Shown here piece by piece: positions 1-6,904 of a stretch of DNA of 8,669 bases (its first letter is position 1; every line of letters starts with the position of its first letter). Made by a program: the position numbers and the translations under genes. The notes below the pieces were generated by a model. That model was not told where the DNA came from, searched no databases, and saw nothing but the letters and a program-made list of their open reading frames with translations. This DNA comes from Candidatus Woesearchaeota archaeon (GTDB lineage: Archaea; Nanobdellota; Nanobdellia; Woesearchaeales; GW2011-AR4). Location: positions 1 to 8,669 of the forward strand of contig JAHWGX010000070.1 in the NCBI GenBank assembly GCA_019323655.1, read 5' to 3'.

Positions 1-1
1 A

Positions 2-118
2 CAGCATAACTTCATTGAAAAGAAAAAAGGCAAAACTCCTGCAATGCTGGAAGGTTTGCAAAGCAAACCCTTAACTTGGAATAACTTTTTTAATATCCGA
101 TTAAGCACATTAAATTAG
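2..118 (+). CDS. C-terminal fragment of a DDE-type transposase (cut by window edge)
   Basis: An open frame enters from the left edge and gives 38 residues before a TAG stop at 116-118. It contains HNFIEKKKGKTPAMLEGL, followed shortly by a tryptophan. This resembles the ending N-F-I-x-x-H-x-x-L-x-G-K-T-P-A-x-x-x-G found in many IS transposases with an integrase-like catalytic core, where the final catalytic Glu lies a little upstream. That Glu and the rest of the protein are outside the window, so I cannot tell whether the gene is intact. The histidine and leucine usual in this ending are missing, which may mean a divergent or decaying copy. It converges on the small minus-strand gene ending at 169. 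The family call is inferred from a short motif only. The IS6-like group is the best guess because of a possible end sequence just downstream. Confidence 0.5.
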   Translation, partial: QHNFIEKKKGKTPAMLEGLQSKPLTWNNFFNIRLSTLN

Positions 119-136
119 GACAGTTCGCAACTCTGC
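118..136. repeat. Possible right terminal inverted repeat of the left-edge IS
   Basis: This 19-base stretch overlaps the transposase-like stop codon. Its reverse complement begins GCAGAGTTGCGAACTG. The core GTTGCGAA is close to the GTTGCAAA core in the terminal repeats of IS6-family elements such as IS26 (GGCACTGTTGCAAA), which also end soon after the transposase stop. The matching left end would lie outside the window, so this rests on similarity and position alone. No flanking target duplication can be tested here. Confidence 0.25.
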
Positions 137-168
137 TTAAATATTTTTCCTATTTTTAAGTAGTAAAA

Positions 169-405
169 CTACATCTTCTCCAAGGCTTTCTGCATCATTG
201 GAATGACTGCTTCTGCCTCGTCCTTGAACATCCTGCCAAGCTTGGCAAACTTCCACTGGGCATTTTCCTGGTTAAGGTTTTCCCTTGAAATCTGCATTTT
301 CTTCTCCCCGTCGTTGTAAGAATAAACTCCGACCTTTATCCTTGTTGTCTCAAATTCCTTTGTTTCCGAATATAATTCCTTGTCTAAGTTTTTGTCAAAT
401 GCCAT
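169..405 (-). CDS. Small conserved-looking protein of unknown function (78 aa)
   Basis: I do not recognise the family with confidence. The ATG at 405 is preferred over an in-frame GTG at 414, because the GTG lies inside a clear GGTGAT ribosome-binding site 4 bases before the ATG. The protein begins with a charged stretch (residues 1-20). A probable beta region follows (residues 21-40, containing TRIKVGVYSY and KKMQIS), then W51 and the segment FAKLGRMFKDEAEAVIPMMQ, which should form a C-terminal helix. A few beta strands followed by one long helix, in under 80 residues, recalls PC4/YdbC-like single-stranded nucleic-acid-binding proteins; that is a weak inference. There is no signal peptide, membrane segment or cysteine. 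It follows carB by 60 bases but has its own TATA box and ribosome-binding site, so it is probably expressed independently. Confidence 0.75.
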   Translation of the reverse strand: MAFDKNLDKELYSETKEFETTRIKVGVYSYNDGEKKMQISRENLNQENAQWKFAKLGRMFKDEAEAVIPMMQKALEKM

Positions 406-409
406 ATTT

Positions 410-415
410 ATCACC
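410..415 (-). promoter_or_regulatory. Shine-Dalgarno site GGTGAT of the 78-aa gene
   Basis: On the minus strand GGTGAT is followed by AAAT and then ATG. It matches the archaeal anti-Shine-Dalgarno complement GGAGGTGAT over six bases. It is the only strong ribosome-binding site correctly placed before a gene in this window, and it fixes the start at 405 rather than the overlapping GTG at 414. Confidence 0.7.
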
Positions 416-436
416 GGAAAACAGAATTTAAAGTTG

Positions 437-445
437 TTTTATAAG
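437..445 (-). promoter_or_regulatory. Probable TATA box for the 78-aa gene
   Basis: The minus strand reads CTTATAAAA, centred about 36 bases before the ATG at 405. Archaeal transcription normally starts about 25 bases downstream of the TATA box centre. That would put the start near 416, giving a leader of about 11 bases that just includes the GGTGAT site. The box lies between the carB stop and the small gene, which supports separate transcription. Confidence 0.45.
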
Positions 446-465
446 TGTTTGGTTTCTTCCTTTGC

Positions 466-3400
466 CTAATCATACTCTCCCCATTCCTTAACCTTAAGAT
501 CCTCTATCTTTAATTTTGAAATTGACTCAACAAACAATTTGGTGTTCTGCGGATTTGTCAATAAAGGAATGTTGAAGTCAACTGCATTTCTCCTGATGAG
601 GTAATCGTTTTCCAGCTCATCTTCCTCAAAGCTTTTTGGAATGTTAACAACCAAATCAATTTTTCTGTCTTTGATGTAAGTCAGGACATTAGGCTCTTTT
701 TTTTCAAGGGGCCAGTGCAGGACTTTTGTATTCACATCATTGTTTTTTAAAAAATCATGGGTTCCTTTTGTTGCATAAAGCTCATAGCCCATTTGCCCTA
801 ATTTCTTAGCGCTTTCCAGCAGATAAGCCTTGCTTTTTATCGGACCCGTGGACAGCAAAATGTTTTTCTCAGGAAGCGTAAATCCTACAGAAAGCAGAGC
901 TTTTAGAAAAGCCTCGTTTATGTTCTCCCCAAGGCATGCAACTTCTCCGGTGCTTGCCATCTCAACCCCCAGAACAGGGTCTGCCCCATGCAGCCTTGAA
1001 AAGGAAAACTGCGGCGCCTTTACACCGACATAATCCAGATCAAGAGTATTGTATCTCGCATCTTCTTTTATTCCGAGCATTGCCTTTGTTGCTATGTCAA
1101 TGAAATTGTGCTTGGTGACTTTTGACACAAAGGGAAAGCTCCTTGAGCTTCTGAGATTGCATTCGATTACCTTGATTTCATTGCTTTTTGCTATGAACTG
1201 TATGTTAAAGGGCCCTGTAATTTTTAATGCCCCTGCAATGTTTTTTGCAGTTTCCTTTATTTTTCTTATTGTTTCTATGTAGGTAAACTGCGGCGGCAAA
1301 ACCATGGTTGCGTCCCCGGAATGGACTCCCGCATTCTCAACATGCTCTGAAATTGCATAAATAAGAATCATGCCTTCAGAGGCAACTGCATCTATCTCTA
1401 TCTCCTTTGCATTGGCGATGAACTTGCTTATGACAACAGGGAATTCCTTGCTTACTTCAGTCGCTTTTTCCAGGTATCTCCTTAAATCATTATTGTTAAA
1501 AGCCACAGACATTGCAGCTCCGGATAAGACATAGCTCGGCCTTATCAAGACAGGGTAATTAACCCGTTCTGCAAATTTTTGTGCGTCCTCAATTGTTGTT
1601 GCCTCTGCCCATTCAGGCTGGTTTATTCCAAGCTTATCGCATAAATTTGAAAACTTGTGCCTGTTTTCTGCATTGTCTATGCCTAATGGGCTTGTTCCAA
1701 GCACATTTACTTTTTGCCTGTGCAGCCTCATTGCAAGATTGTTGGGTATTTGGCCTCCCATTGAAATTATCATGCCCAAAGGCATTTCCTTTTCGTATAT
1801 ATCCAAAACCCTCTCAAAGCTCATCTCATCAAAATACAATCTGTCGCAAACATCATAATCAGTTGAAACAGTTTCAGGATTATAGTTTATCATTATTGTT
1901 TTGTAGCCCAGACTTTTTAATGTAAATACCGCATTAACGCAGCACCAGTCAAACTCAACAGAAGAGCCTATTCTGTAAGCTCCTGAGCCAAGAACAATAA
2001 CAGAATTTTTGTTTCCAAAAGCGATATCATCCTGGATTCCATTGTAAGTCAGGTAAAGGTAGTTTGCCTTTGCAGGGTATTCTGCTGCCAGGGTGTCTAT
2101 TTGCTTTACATAAGGGGCTATACTGTATTTTTTTCTTGCATTTCTTACTTCCATCATATTTTTTTCATAGTTGCTGTCTTTAAAAAGCAGCCTTGCAATC
2201 TGGAAATCAGAAAATCCCTGCTGCTTTGCCAGCCTCAGGAGCTCCTTTGGAATATTCTCTATGCCATAATTTTTAATCTCTTTTTCTGTCTCAACAATGT
2301 TTTTTATTTTGTAAAGGAACCATTTGTCTATTTTGCTCAAAGAATAAATCTTATCGATGGAATACCCTTTTTTTATTGCCTCTGCTATTGCTACAACTCT
2401 TTTGTCAGTAGGATTCTTCAGCTCTGAGTCAATATCGTCGCTTATCTTAATGCTGTTGCACACAAGGCCGTGCAGGCCTATGCCCAGCATTCTCAATGAT
2501 TTCTGCAGTATTTCCTCAAATTTCCTGCCAATGGACATTACTTCCCCAACAGATTTCATTTCGCTTCCTATCCTGAAGCTTACTTTTTTGAATTTCTCCA
2601 GGTCCCATCTCGGAACTTTAAGCACAACATAGTCTATAGCAGGCTCAAAGCATGCCTTAGTTGCCTTGGTTATTGAATTCTCAATCTCTGTTAAAGAATA
2701 TCCTAATGCCAGTTTTGCAGCGATAAAGGCTAATGGATAGCCTGTTGCTTTTGATGCTAATGCAGAGCTCCTGCTTAGTCTTGCATTAACCTCTATTACC
2801 CTGTAATCTTCTGATTCAGTGTCCAAAGCAAACTGGATGTTGCACTCTCCCACAATGCCAAGATGCCTTATTATGTCTATGGAGATTCCCCTTAATTTAT
2901 TATATTCTGAATTTGTGAGTGTCTGCGCAGGCGCAACAACAATGCTTTCTCCGGTGTGTATGCCCATGGGGTCAAAGTTTTCCATGCTGCAGACAGTAAT
3001 GCAGTTGTCATAAGCATCCCTTACGACCTCAAACTCTATTTCCTTCCACCCCCCAAGATACTTTTCAACAAGAATCTGCTTGGAGTATGAAAACGCTTTT
3101 GTTAACGTGTCTTTTAGGTCTTTTTCATTGTATGCTATTCCAGAGCCTTGCCCTCCTAAGGCATATGCAATTCTTGCCATTACAGGATAGCCTATTTTTT
3201 CTGCTACTTTAAGGCCGTCATTGACACCGGAAACTGCCTCGCTTTCCGGAACTTTTACATTAATCTCTGCCAGCTTTTTTACAAACAAGTGCCTGTCCTC
3301 TGTATCCTTGATTGTCTGCACCTGGGTTCCAAGAACTTTTAGATTGTATTTTTTCAAAATCCCCATATCATGCAGCTCCACCCCGCAGTTTAATGCTGTT

Positions 3401-3669
3401 TGGCCTCCAAAGCTAAGCATTATTCCGTCTGGCCTTTCTTTTTTTATTACCCCCTCCACAAAGTAGGCAGTTACAGGAAGAAAATAAATTTTGTCTGCCA
3501 TCCCTTTTGAGGTCTGGATTGTGGCGATATTCGGATTTATCAAAACTGTCTCGATGCCTTCTTCCCTTAACGCCTTAAGGCACTGGCTCCCTGAATAGTC
3601 GAACTCTCCTGCCTGGCCTATTTTCAGGCTTCCGCTTCCCAAAATCAGGACTTTTTTTGGTTTCTGCAT
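466..3669 (-). CDS. carB: Carbamoyl-phosphate synthase large subunit (eukaryote/Bacteroidota-like form)
   Basis: This subunit uses ammonia delivered by CarA, with bicarbonate and two ATP, to make carbamoyl phosphate in the cytoplasm for pyrimidine and arginine synthesis. The product is 1067 aa, close to the usual length of about 1070. The first synthetase half (about 1-400) has GSGSLKIGQAGEFDYSGSQ (11-29), GGQTALNCG (88-96), the ATP-grasp loop ALGGQGSG (170-177) and NARLSRSSALASKATGYP (295-312). An oligomerisation region follows (about 400-550). The second half has GSGAYRIGSSVEFDWC (561-576), RPSYVLSGAAM (710-720) and a second acceptor region, CNLRSSRSFPFVSK (837-850). The C-terminal MGS-like regulatory domain (about 935-1067) keeps TKGT (967-970), where E. 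coli CarB binds UMP phosphate. An upstream in-frame TTG at 3711 would overlap the Nudix gene, so I chose the ATG at 3669. This ATG lies 4 bases after the Nudix stop and matches the family N-terminus. Motifs are closer to CAD and Bacteroidota CarB than to E. coli. Confidence 0.97.
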   Translation of the reverse strand: MQKPKKVLILGSGSLKIGQAGEFDYSGSQCLKALREEGIETVLINPNIATIQTSKGMADKIYFLPVTAYFVEGVIKKERPDGIMLSFGGQTALNCGVELHDMGILKKYNLKVLGTQVQTIKDTEDRHLFVKKLAEINVKVPESEAVSGVNDGLKVAEKIGYPVMARIAYALGGQGSGIAYNEKDLKDTLTKAFSYSKQILVEKYLGGWKEIEFEVVRDAYDNCITVCSMENFDPMGIHTGESIVVAPAQTLTNSEYNKLRGISIDIIRHLGIVGECNIQFALDTESEDYRVIEVNARLSRSSALASKATGYPLAFIAAKLALGYSLTEIENSITKATKACFEPAIDYVVLKVPRWDLEKFKKVSFRIGSEMKSVGEVMSIGRKFEEILQKSLRMLGIGLHGLVCNSIKISDDIDSELKNPTDKRVVAIAEAIKKGYSIDKIYSLSKIDKWFLYKIKNIVETEKEIKNYGIENIPKELLRLAKQQGFSDFQIARLLFKDSNYEKNMMEVRNARKKYSIAPYVKQIDTLAAEYPAKANYLYLTYNGIQDDIAFGNKNSVIVLGSGAYRIGSSVEFDWCCVNAVFTLKSLGYKTIMINYNPETVSTDYDVCDRLYFDEMSFERVLDIYEKEMPLGMIISMGGQIPNNLAMRLHRQKVNVLGTSPLGIDNAENRHKFSNLCDKLGINQPEWAEATTIEDAQKFAERVNYPVLIRPSYVLSGAAMSVAFNNNDLRRYLEKATEVSKEFPVVISKFIANAKEIEIDAVASEGMILIYAISEHVENAGVHSGDATMVLPPQFTYIETIRKIKETAKNIAGALKITGPFNIQFIAKSNEIKVIECNLRSSRSFPFVSKVTKHNFIDIATKAMLGIKEDARYNTLDLDYVGVKAPQFSFSRLHGADPVLGVEMASTGEVACLGENINEAFLKALLSVGFTLPEKNILLSTGPIKSKAYLLESAKKLGQMGYELYATKGTHDFLKNNDVNTKVLHWPLEKKEPNVLTYIKDRKIDLVVNIPKSFEEDELENDYLIRRNAVDFNIPLLTNPQNTKLFVESISKLKIEDLKVKEWGEYD

Positions 3670-3673
3670 TTTT

Positions 3674-4192
3674 TTAATTTCCCAAATTCTTTGTTTCCAG
3701 ATATTTTTCAAATACTATCTTGCCGACAGGGTGAAATTTTTCTTTTTGCATTAATTCTTTAATTTCGCTTGCGGCCATAAATTTTGCTTCGCTTATCTCC
3801 TCTTCCTGCAGCTTTATTTTTCCGTTATAATCAAGCTCGTAAACTTTATAATGCGAATTGAGCATTGCAGATTCGTACCTTATTTTAAACAAAAAGGAGT
3901 GCATTAACTGTATGTTTGATATGCCGGTTATGCCCAGCTCTTCCATAAGCTCCCTTAGTGCTGTACCTTCATAGCCCTCATTTTCCCTTGCAGCTCCAGT
4001 AACGCCAATGTCCCAATGGCTCGGGTAAATGTCCTTGTTAGGCGAGCGCTTTTGGGCTAAAAATAAGCCGCCCTTATTCTTTATAATCACCCTTGCGCTT
4101 CTGTGCAGCAGGGACTTTTCCATTACCTCTTTTCTTGTAGACTTCCTTACAAACTTGTCTTTCTCATCTACTACATATATTGTTTCTTCCAT
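3674..4192 (-). CDS. Nudix hydrolase, IDI/YfcD-like
   Basis: This is a 172-aa Nudix-fold protein that probably hydrolyses a nucleoside diphosphate derivative or related pyrophosphate; the substrate is unknown. The Nudix box is complete at residues 66-88: G66, E72, R80-E81, E84-E85 and G87 all fit G-x5-E-x7-REU-x-EE-x-GU. The N-terminus (IYVVDEKDKFVRKSTRKEV, then HRSARVII) and the WDIGVTGAA approach to the box resemble the E. coli YfcD and isopentenyl-diphosphate isomerase type I branch. The catalytic cysteine of true isomerases, normally just before the box in a VCGHP-like context, is replaced by threonine (T65). Hydrolase is therefore the better call. The ATG follows the permease stop by 6 bases and the stop precedes carB by 4 bases, so it is co-transcribed with both. 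No Shine-Dalgarno site precedes it. Confidence 0.9.
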   Translation of the reverse strand: MEETIYVVDEKDKFVRKSTRKEVMEKSLLHRSARVIIKNKGGLFLAQKRSPNKDIYPSHWDIGVTGAARENEGYEGTALRELMEELGITGISNIQLMHSFLFKIRYESAMLNSHYKVYELDYNGKIKLQEEEISEAKFMAASEIKELMQKEKFHPVGKIVFEKYLETKNLGN

Positions 4193-4198
4193 TTTATT

Positions 4199-4939
4199 TT
4201 AAAAAAACAATAATTTTATAGCCATAATTATAGCTAAAGCAAGCAAAATTCTCTTTATATTTACATTTCCCAGCTTTACAGCATATTTTGAGCCTAAGTA
4301 GGCCCCGATTAATGATGCTAAAAGTATAGGCAGGAAAACAGAATATTCAATTGCGCCATAAAATGCAAAAACTGCTATTGAAAAAATATTAGCTCCGATG
4401 TTCCCAAAAGTTGACAGCGCAGCGCTGTTCACCATGGCATACGCAAAAAAAGCTGAAAGCACAAACCTGTTTATTATCCCTATCCCTGCGCCGTAAAACC
4501 CGTTGTAAAACCCGCTTCCGAGCGCAAACAGTGCAAAAAGCAGCAAATTTCTTTTTTCATTTGCTGGCTTTACCCCCAAATTGCCTTTCAGCAGCAGGAA
4601 CAATGCAATAACTATCATTACAATGCCTATAAATTTTTTTATGATTTCTTCAGAAAAAGACAATACAGTCATTGAGCCGATAACAGCTCCTATGACCAGA
4701 AAAAACATGAAAACAAAGCCGGACTTGTAGTCGATTTTCTTTTCTTTTCCGTAGCCGAATGTAGCCCCTACTGTGGTTCCGAATGCGCATACCTTGTTTG
4801 TCCCTATGGCCATATGCGGGCTTAAGCCAAAAAATATCAGAGTGGGTATTGTAATTAAGCCTGCTCCTCCAACCATCGAGCCGTAAAACGTAGCTGTGAA
4901 AAATATTGCTGCAATTATTAAGATGCTAATCGGTTCCAT
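4199..4939 (-). CDS. TauE/SafE-family membrane permease
   Basis: This 246-aa integral membrane protein belongs to the TauE/SafE (former DUF81) family, whose members are linked to export or uptake of sulfonates, sulfite and other small organic anions. About eight hydrophobic segments are visible, near residues 4-20, 24-38, 74-95, 101-118, 131-150, 155-172, 178-220 (probably two) and 229-246. The family's internal duplication shows as two glycine-rich stretches: FYGSMVGGAGLITIPTLIFF (18-37), followed by the conserved MAIGTNK (43-49), and FYNGFYGAGIGI (144-155), followed by VNSAALSTFGN (170-180). A charged loop at 63-73 (GKEKKIDYKSG) lies between the early helices. Its start overlaps the end of carA by 14 bases, so translation is probably coupled. 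Nothing in the sequence defines the substrate. Its place between carA and carB is unusual. Confidence 0.92.
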   Translation of the reverse strand: MEPISILIIAAIFFTATFYGSMVGGAGLITIPTLIFFGLSPHMAIGTNKVCAFGTTVGATFGYGKEKKIDYKSGFVFMFFLVIGAVIGSMTVLSFSEEIIKKFIGIVMIVIALFLLLKGNLGVKPANEKRNLLLFALFALGSGFYNGFYGAGIGIINRFVLSAFFAYAMVNSAALSTFGNIGANIFSIAVFAFYGAIEYSVFLPILLASLIGAYLGSKYAVKLGNVNIKRILLALAIIMAIKLLFF

Positions 4940-6092
4940 TTTTATTTAAGCTCTTTAAAAAATTGTCAAACAAAAATACAGTGTCATTTGGTCCTGGGGT
5001 CGCCTCTGGATGAAATTGTGTTGAAAAAAACGGCTTTGTCTTGTGCCTGATTCCCTCGTTGGTATTGTCGTTAAGGTTTGTAAGGTAAGCTTCCCATTCA
5101 GAAGGAAGCGTTTTTACATCGATTGCATAGCCGTGGTTTTGCGTTGTTATGAAGCACCTTTTTGTCCCTTCCATTAAGCATGGCTGGTTCTGGCTCCTGT
5201 GCCCGTATCTCAATTTATATGTGTCAGCTCCTGCTGCCAGGCCAAGTATCTGGTTTCCAAGGCATATGCCGAAAATCGGGATTTCCTTCCCAATTGCTTT
5301 CTTTACATTTTCAATTGTTTTTCTGCACATCTTTGGGTCCCCAGGGCCGTTGCTGATTACTACGCCGTCAAAATCAAAATTAAAGAAATCATAGTCATAA
5401 GGAACTCTTATTACAGTTAATTTTCTGTTAAGCAGATTTTTTATAATGCTGTTCTTAATGCCGCAGTCAATCAAAATTATTTTTTTGTTTTTTCTGCAAT
5501 TCTTATTTATTTTATTAATCATCGAGTCATTGTTTATTATGACTGTCTTTTTTCCTGCTGGCTCATAAACTACAGGCTCTTTTATTGTAACCTCTTTGAC
5601 AAGGTCAGATTTGTTTGGATTATAGGAATCAATATCATTTTCATTAATCACAATCTTCCCGAGCATAGTCCCCTTTTCCCTTATTTTTTTTGTAAGCTCC
5701 CTTGTATCAACATCAAACATTGCGGGAATATTGTGCTCTTTAAGCCATTCTGCAAGGCTTTTCTTTGCATTCCAGTGCGAATACTCAAAAGAATAATCAG
5801 AGACAATTAACCCTTGTATGTGGATTTTATCAGACTCAAAATACTTTGGCAGCCCGTATTCGTCTTTTTCATTTTCAGGCACGCCATAGTTCCCTATTAA
5901 AGGGTATGTCAGGCAGAGAATCTGGCCTTTGTAGCTGGGGTCTGTCAGGGCTTCAGGATAGCCAACCATACCAGTAGAAAAAACAACCTCCCCTGCAACA
6001 GACTTTTCAGAGCCAAATGAAGAACCGTAAAAGACAGAACCGTCTTCGAGAACAAGCCTGGCATTCTTCTTCAAAAGCGCATTAAAAAGCAT
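4926..6092 (-). CDS. carA: Carbamoyl-phosphate synthase small (glutaminase) subunit
   Basis: This subunit hydrolyses glutamine and channels ammonia to CarB. The N-terminal CarA domain is recognisable from ARLVLEDGSVFYGSSFGSE (11-29), GEVVFSTGMVGYPEALTDPS (34-53) and SDYSFEYSHWNAK (98-110). The C-terminal class I glutamine amidotransferase domain (about 204-388) has ISNGPGDP (246-253), the nucleophile elbow GICLGNQ with C277, TQNHGYAID (317-325), and H361 with E363 in FHPEA, completing the catalytic triad. At 388 aa it is slightly long. A short Asn/Lys-rich insert of about 20 residues (183-203) sits in the linker between the domains. Wording such as SDYSFEYSHWNAK and GHRSQNQP resembles Bacteroidota CarA. 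It is the first gene of the operon. The TATA box lies about 33 bases before the ATG and no Shine-Dalgarno site is present, which fits a nearly leaderless transcript. Confidence 0.96.
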   Translation of the reverse strand: MLFNALLKKNARLVLEDGSVFYGSSFGSEKSVAGEVVFSTGMVGYPEALTDPSYKGQILCLTYPLIGNYGVPENEKDEYGLPKYFESDKIHIQGLIVSDYSFEYSHWNAKKSLAEWLKEHNIPAMFDVDTRELTKKIREKGTMLGKIVINENDIDSYNPNKSDLVKEVTIKEPVVYEPAGKKTVIINNDSMINKINKNCRKNKKIILIDCGIKNSIIKNLLNRKLTVIRVPYDYDFFNFDFDGVVISNGPGDPKMCRKTIENVKKAIGKEIPIFGICLGNQILGLAAGADTYKLRYGHRSQNQPCLMEGTKRCFITTQNHGYAIDVKTLPSEWEAYLTNLNDNTNEGIRHKTKPFFSTQFHPEATPGPNDTVFLFDNFLKSLNKNGTD

Positions 6093-6120
6093 ATTAAAAA
6101 AAATAGATAAAAGGAGGTTG

Positions 6121-6128
6121 TTTATATA
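6121..6128 (-). promoter_or_regulatory. TATA box of the carA-permease-Nudix-carB operon
   Basis: The minus strand reads TATATAAA within ACTATATAAACAA, centred about 33 bases before the carA ATG at 6092. The predicted transcription start is near 6098-6100, leaving a leader under 10 bases. This is the best match to the archaeal TATA consensus in the 67-base gap between the phosphodiesterase stop and carA. The minus strand after the phosphodiesterase stop is A-rich rather than U-rich, so no convincing terminator separates the two genes. Confidence 0.6.
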
Positions 6129-6159
6129 GTTATTGTTTTTTTAAATTTTTATTGTTATT

Positions 6160-6852
6160 TTAAACTCTTTTCAAATACCTAACAACCATCCCTGGCTTAT
6201 TGCTGCAAATCCCGTCAACATTCAGAGAAATCATGTTTTTAAGGTCTTCTGTTGTGTCTATGTTCCACACAAAAATCTTTAACTTGCTTTTATGGGCATT
6301 GTCAACCATTTCCCTGTCAACAGGCTTGTAATGGACAGACAGCAGGTCTGCATTAGCGCTTCTTGCCAGCGCAGCACTGTCAACAGGATTTCCGGCAAAC
6401 AAAATCCCTGTCTTGATTTTGCTGTTTATTTTTTTTACATTCCCTGCAACCTTATGGTAAAAGGATATTACATAAACATCATCAACAATATTATTTTTCT
6501 CAATTATTTCAACAACCTTATTTTCAATGCCTTTTTCCTTTATTTCAACAATCAGTTTTGCCTTTCCCTTTGCAGCATCAATAATTTCCTGCAGCAGGGG
6601 TATTCTTTCATCTGAGCTTTTTATTTTCAGTTTTTTAATTTCTTTTAGCGTAAGATTTTTGACAAATCCTTTTCCGCCAGTTGTCCTGTCGACCTTCTCA
6701 TCGTGAATAACAACAATGCTGCTGTCTTTTGTTTTTTGCACATCAATCTCAACACCGTCTGCGCCGGCTTTAATAGCCTTTTTCACAGAGCTTACAGTAT
6801 TCTCAGGAGCCTCCAACGGGCTGCCCCTGTGGCCAATTATCATTGGTTTCAT
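6160..6852 (-). CDS. Glycerophosphodiester phosphodiesterase
   Basis: This 230-aa protein is of the UgpQ-like GDPD type, which hydrolyses glycerophosphodiesters to sn-glycerol phosphate and an alcohol. The TIM-barrel motifs are in order: IGHRG (6-10, catalytic H8 and R9), ENT (17-19), VEIDVQ (34-39, metal-binding E35 and D37), IHD (49-51, catalytic H50), DRTTGGKG (55-62) and VEIK (102-105). The C-terminal strand reads VDGICSNKPG (213-222), where many members have a T-D-x-P sequence, so that position is changed from Asp to Asn. No signal peptide is present, so it should be cytoplasmic and act on turnover products or scavenged lipid headgroups. It stands alone between two gaps of 67 and 165 bases. 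A second in-frame ATG at 6843 is possible, but the start at 6852 leaves the usual short tail before IIGHRG. Confidence 0.94.
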   Translation of the reverse strand: MKPMIIGHRGSPLEAPENTVSSVKKAIKAGADGVEIDVQKTKDSSIVVIHDEKVDRTTGGKGFVKNLTLKEIKKLKIKSSDERIPLLQEIIDAAKGKAKLIVEIKEKGIENKVVEIIEKNNIVDDVYVISFYHKVAGNVKKINSKIKTGILFAGNPVDSAALARSANADLLSVHYKPVDREMVDNAHKSKLKIFVWNIDTTEDLKNMISLNVDGICSNKPGMVVRYLKRV

Positions 6853-6875
6853 AAGAACAAGCTAATCAGCAGACT

Positions 6876-6884
6876 TTTTAATGG
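6876..6884 (-). promoter_or_regulatory. Weak TATA-like element before the phosphodiesterase gene
   Basis: The minus strand reads CCATTAAAAA about 27 bases upstream of the ATG at 6852. The spacing suits a leaderless archaeal transcript, but the sequence departs from the TTTATATA consensus. It is listed because the 165-base gap upstream suggests that the gene has its own promoter. Confidence 0.25.
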
Positions 6885-6904
6885 TTTTCATTGTGTAAAG
6901 ATAG

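Noticed and set aside
830..3466. Several plus-strand open frames of 64-114 codons opposite carB
   Set aside because: They are antisense shadows of a conserved 1067-aa gene. They have no family motifs, no promoters and unnatural compositions.
3670..3711. In-frame TTG start 14 codons upstream for carB
   Set aside because: It would overlap the Nudix gene. The added residues (KNIWKQRIWEIKK) are the Nudix tail read in another frame, and the ATG at 3669 gives the normal CarB N-terminus.
3674..4192. Isopentenyl-diphosphate isomerase (idi) as the identity of the Nudix gene
   Set aside because: The catalytic cysteine expected just before the Nudix box is a threonine, and the box itself is a canonical hydrolase type.
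6111..6118. Perfect Shine-Dalgarno-like AAGGAGGT on the plus strand
   Set aside because: No gene follows it; the next possible start (TTG) reaches a stop after three codons. It lies in the carA promoter region of the other strand.
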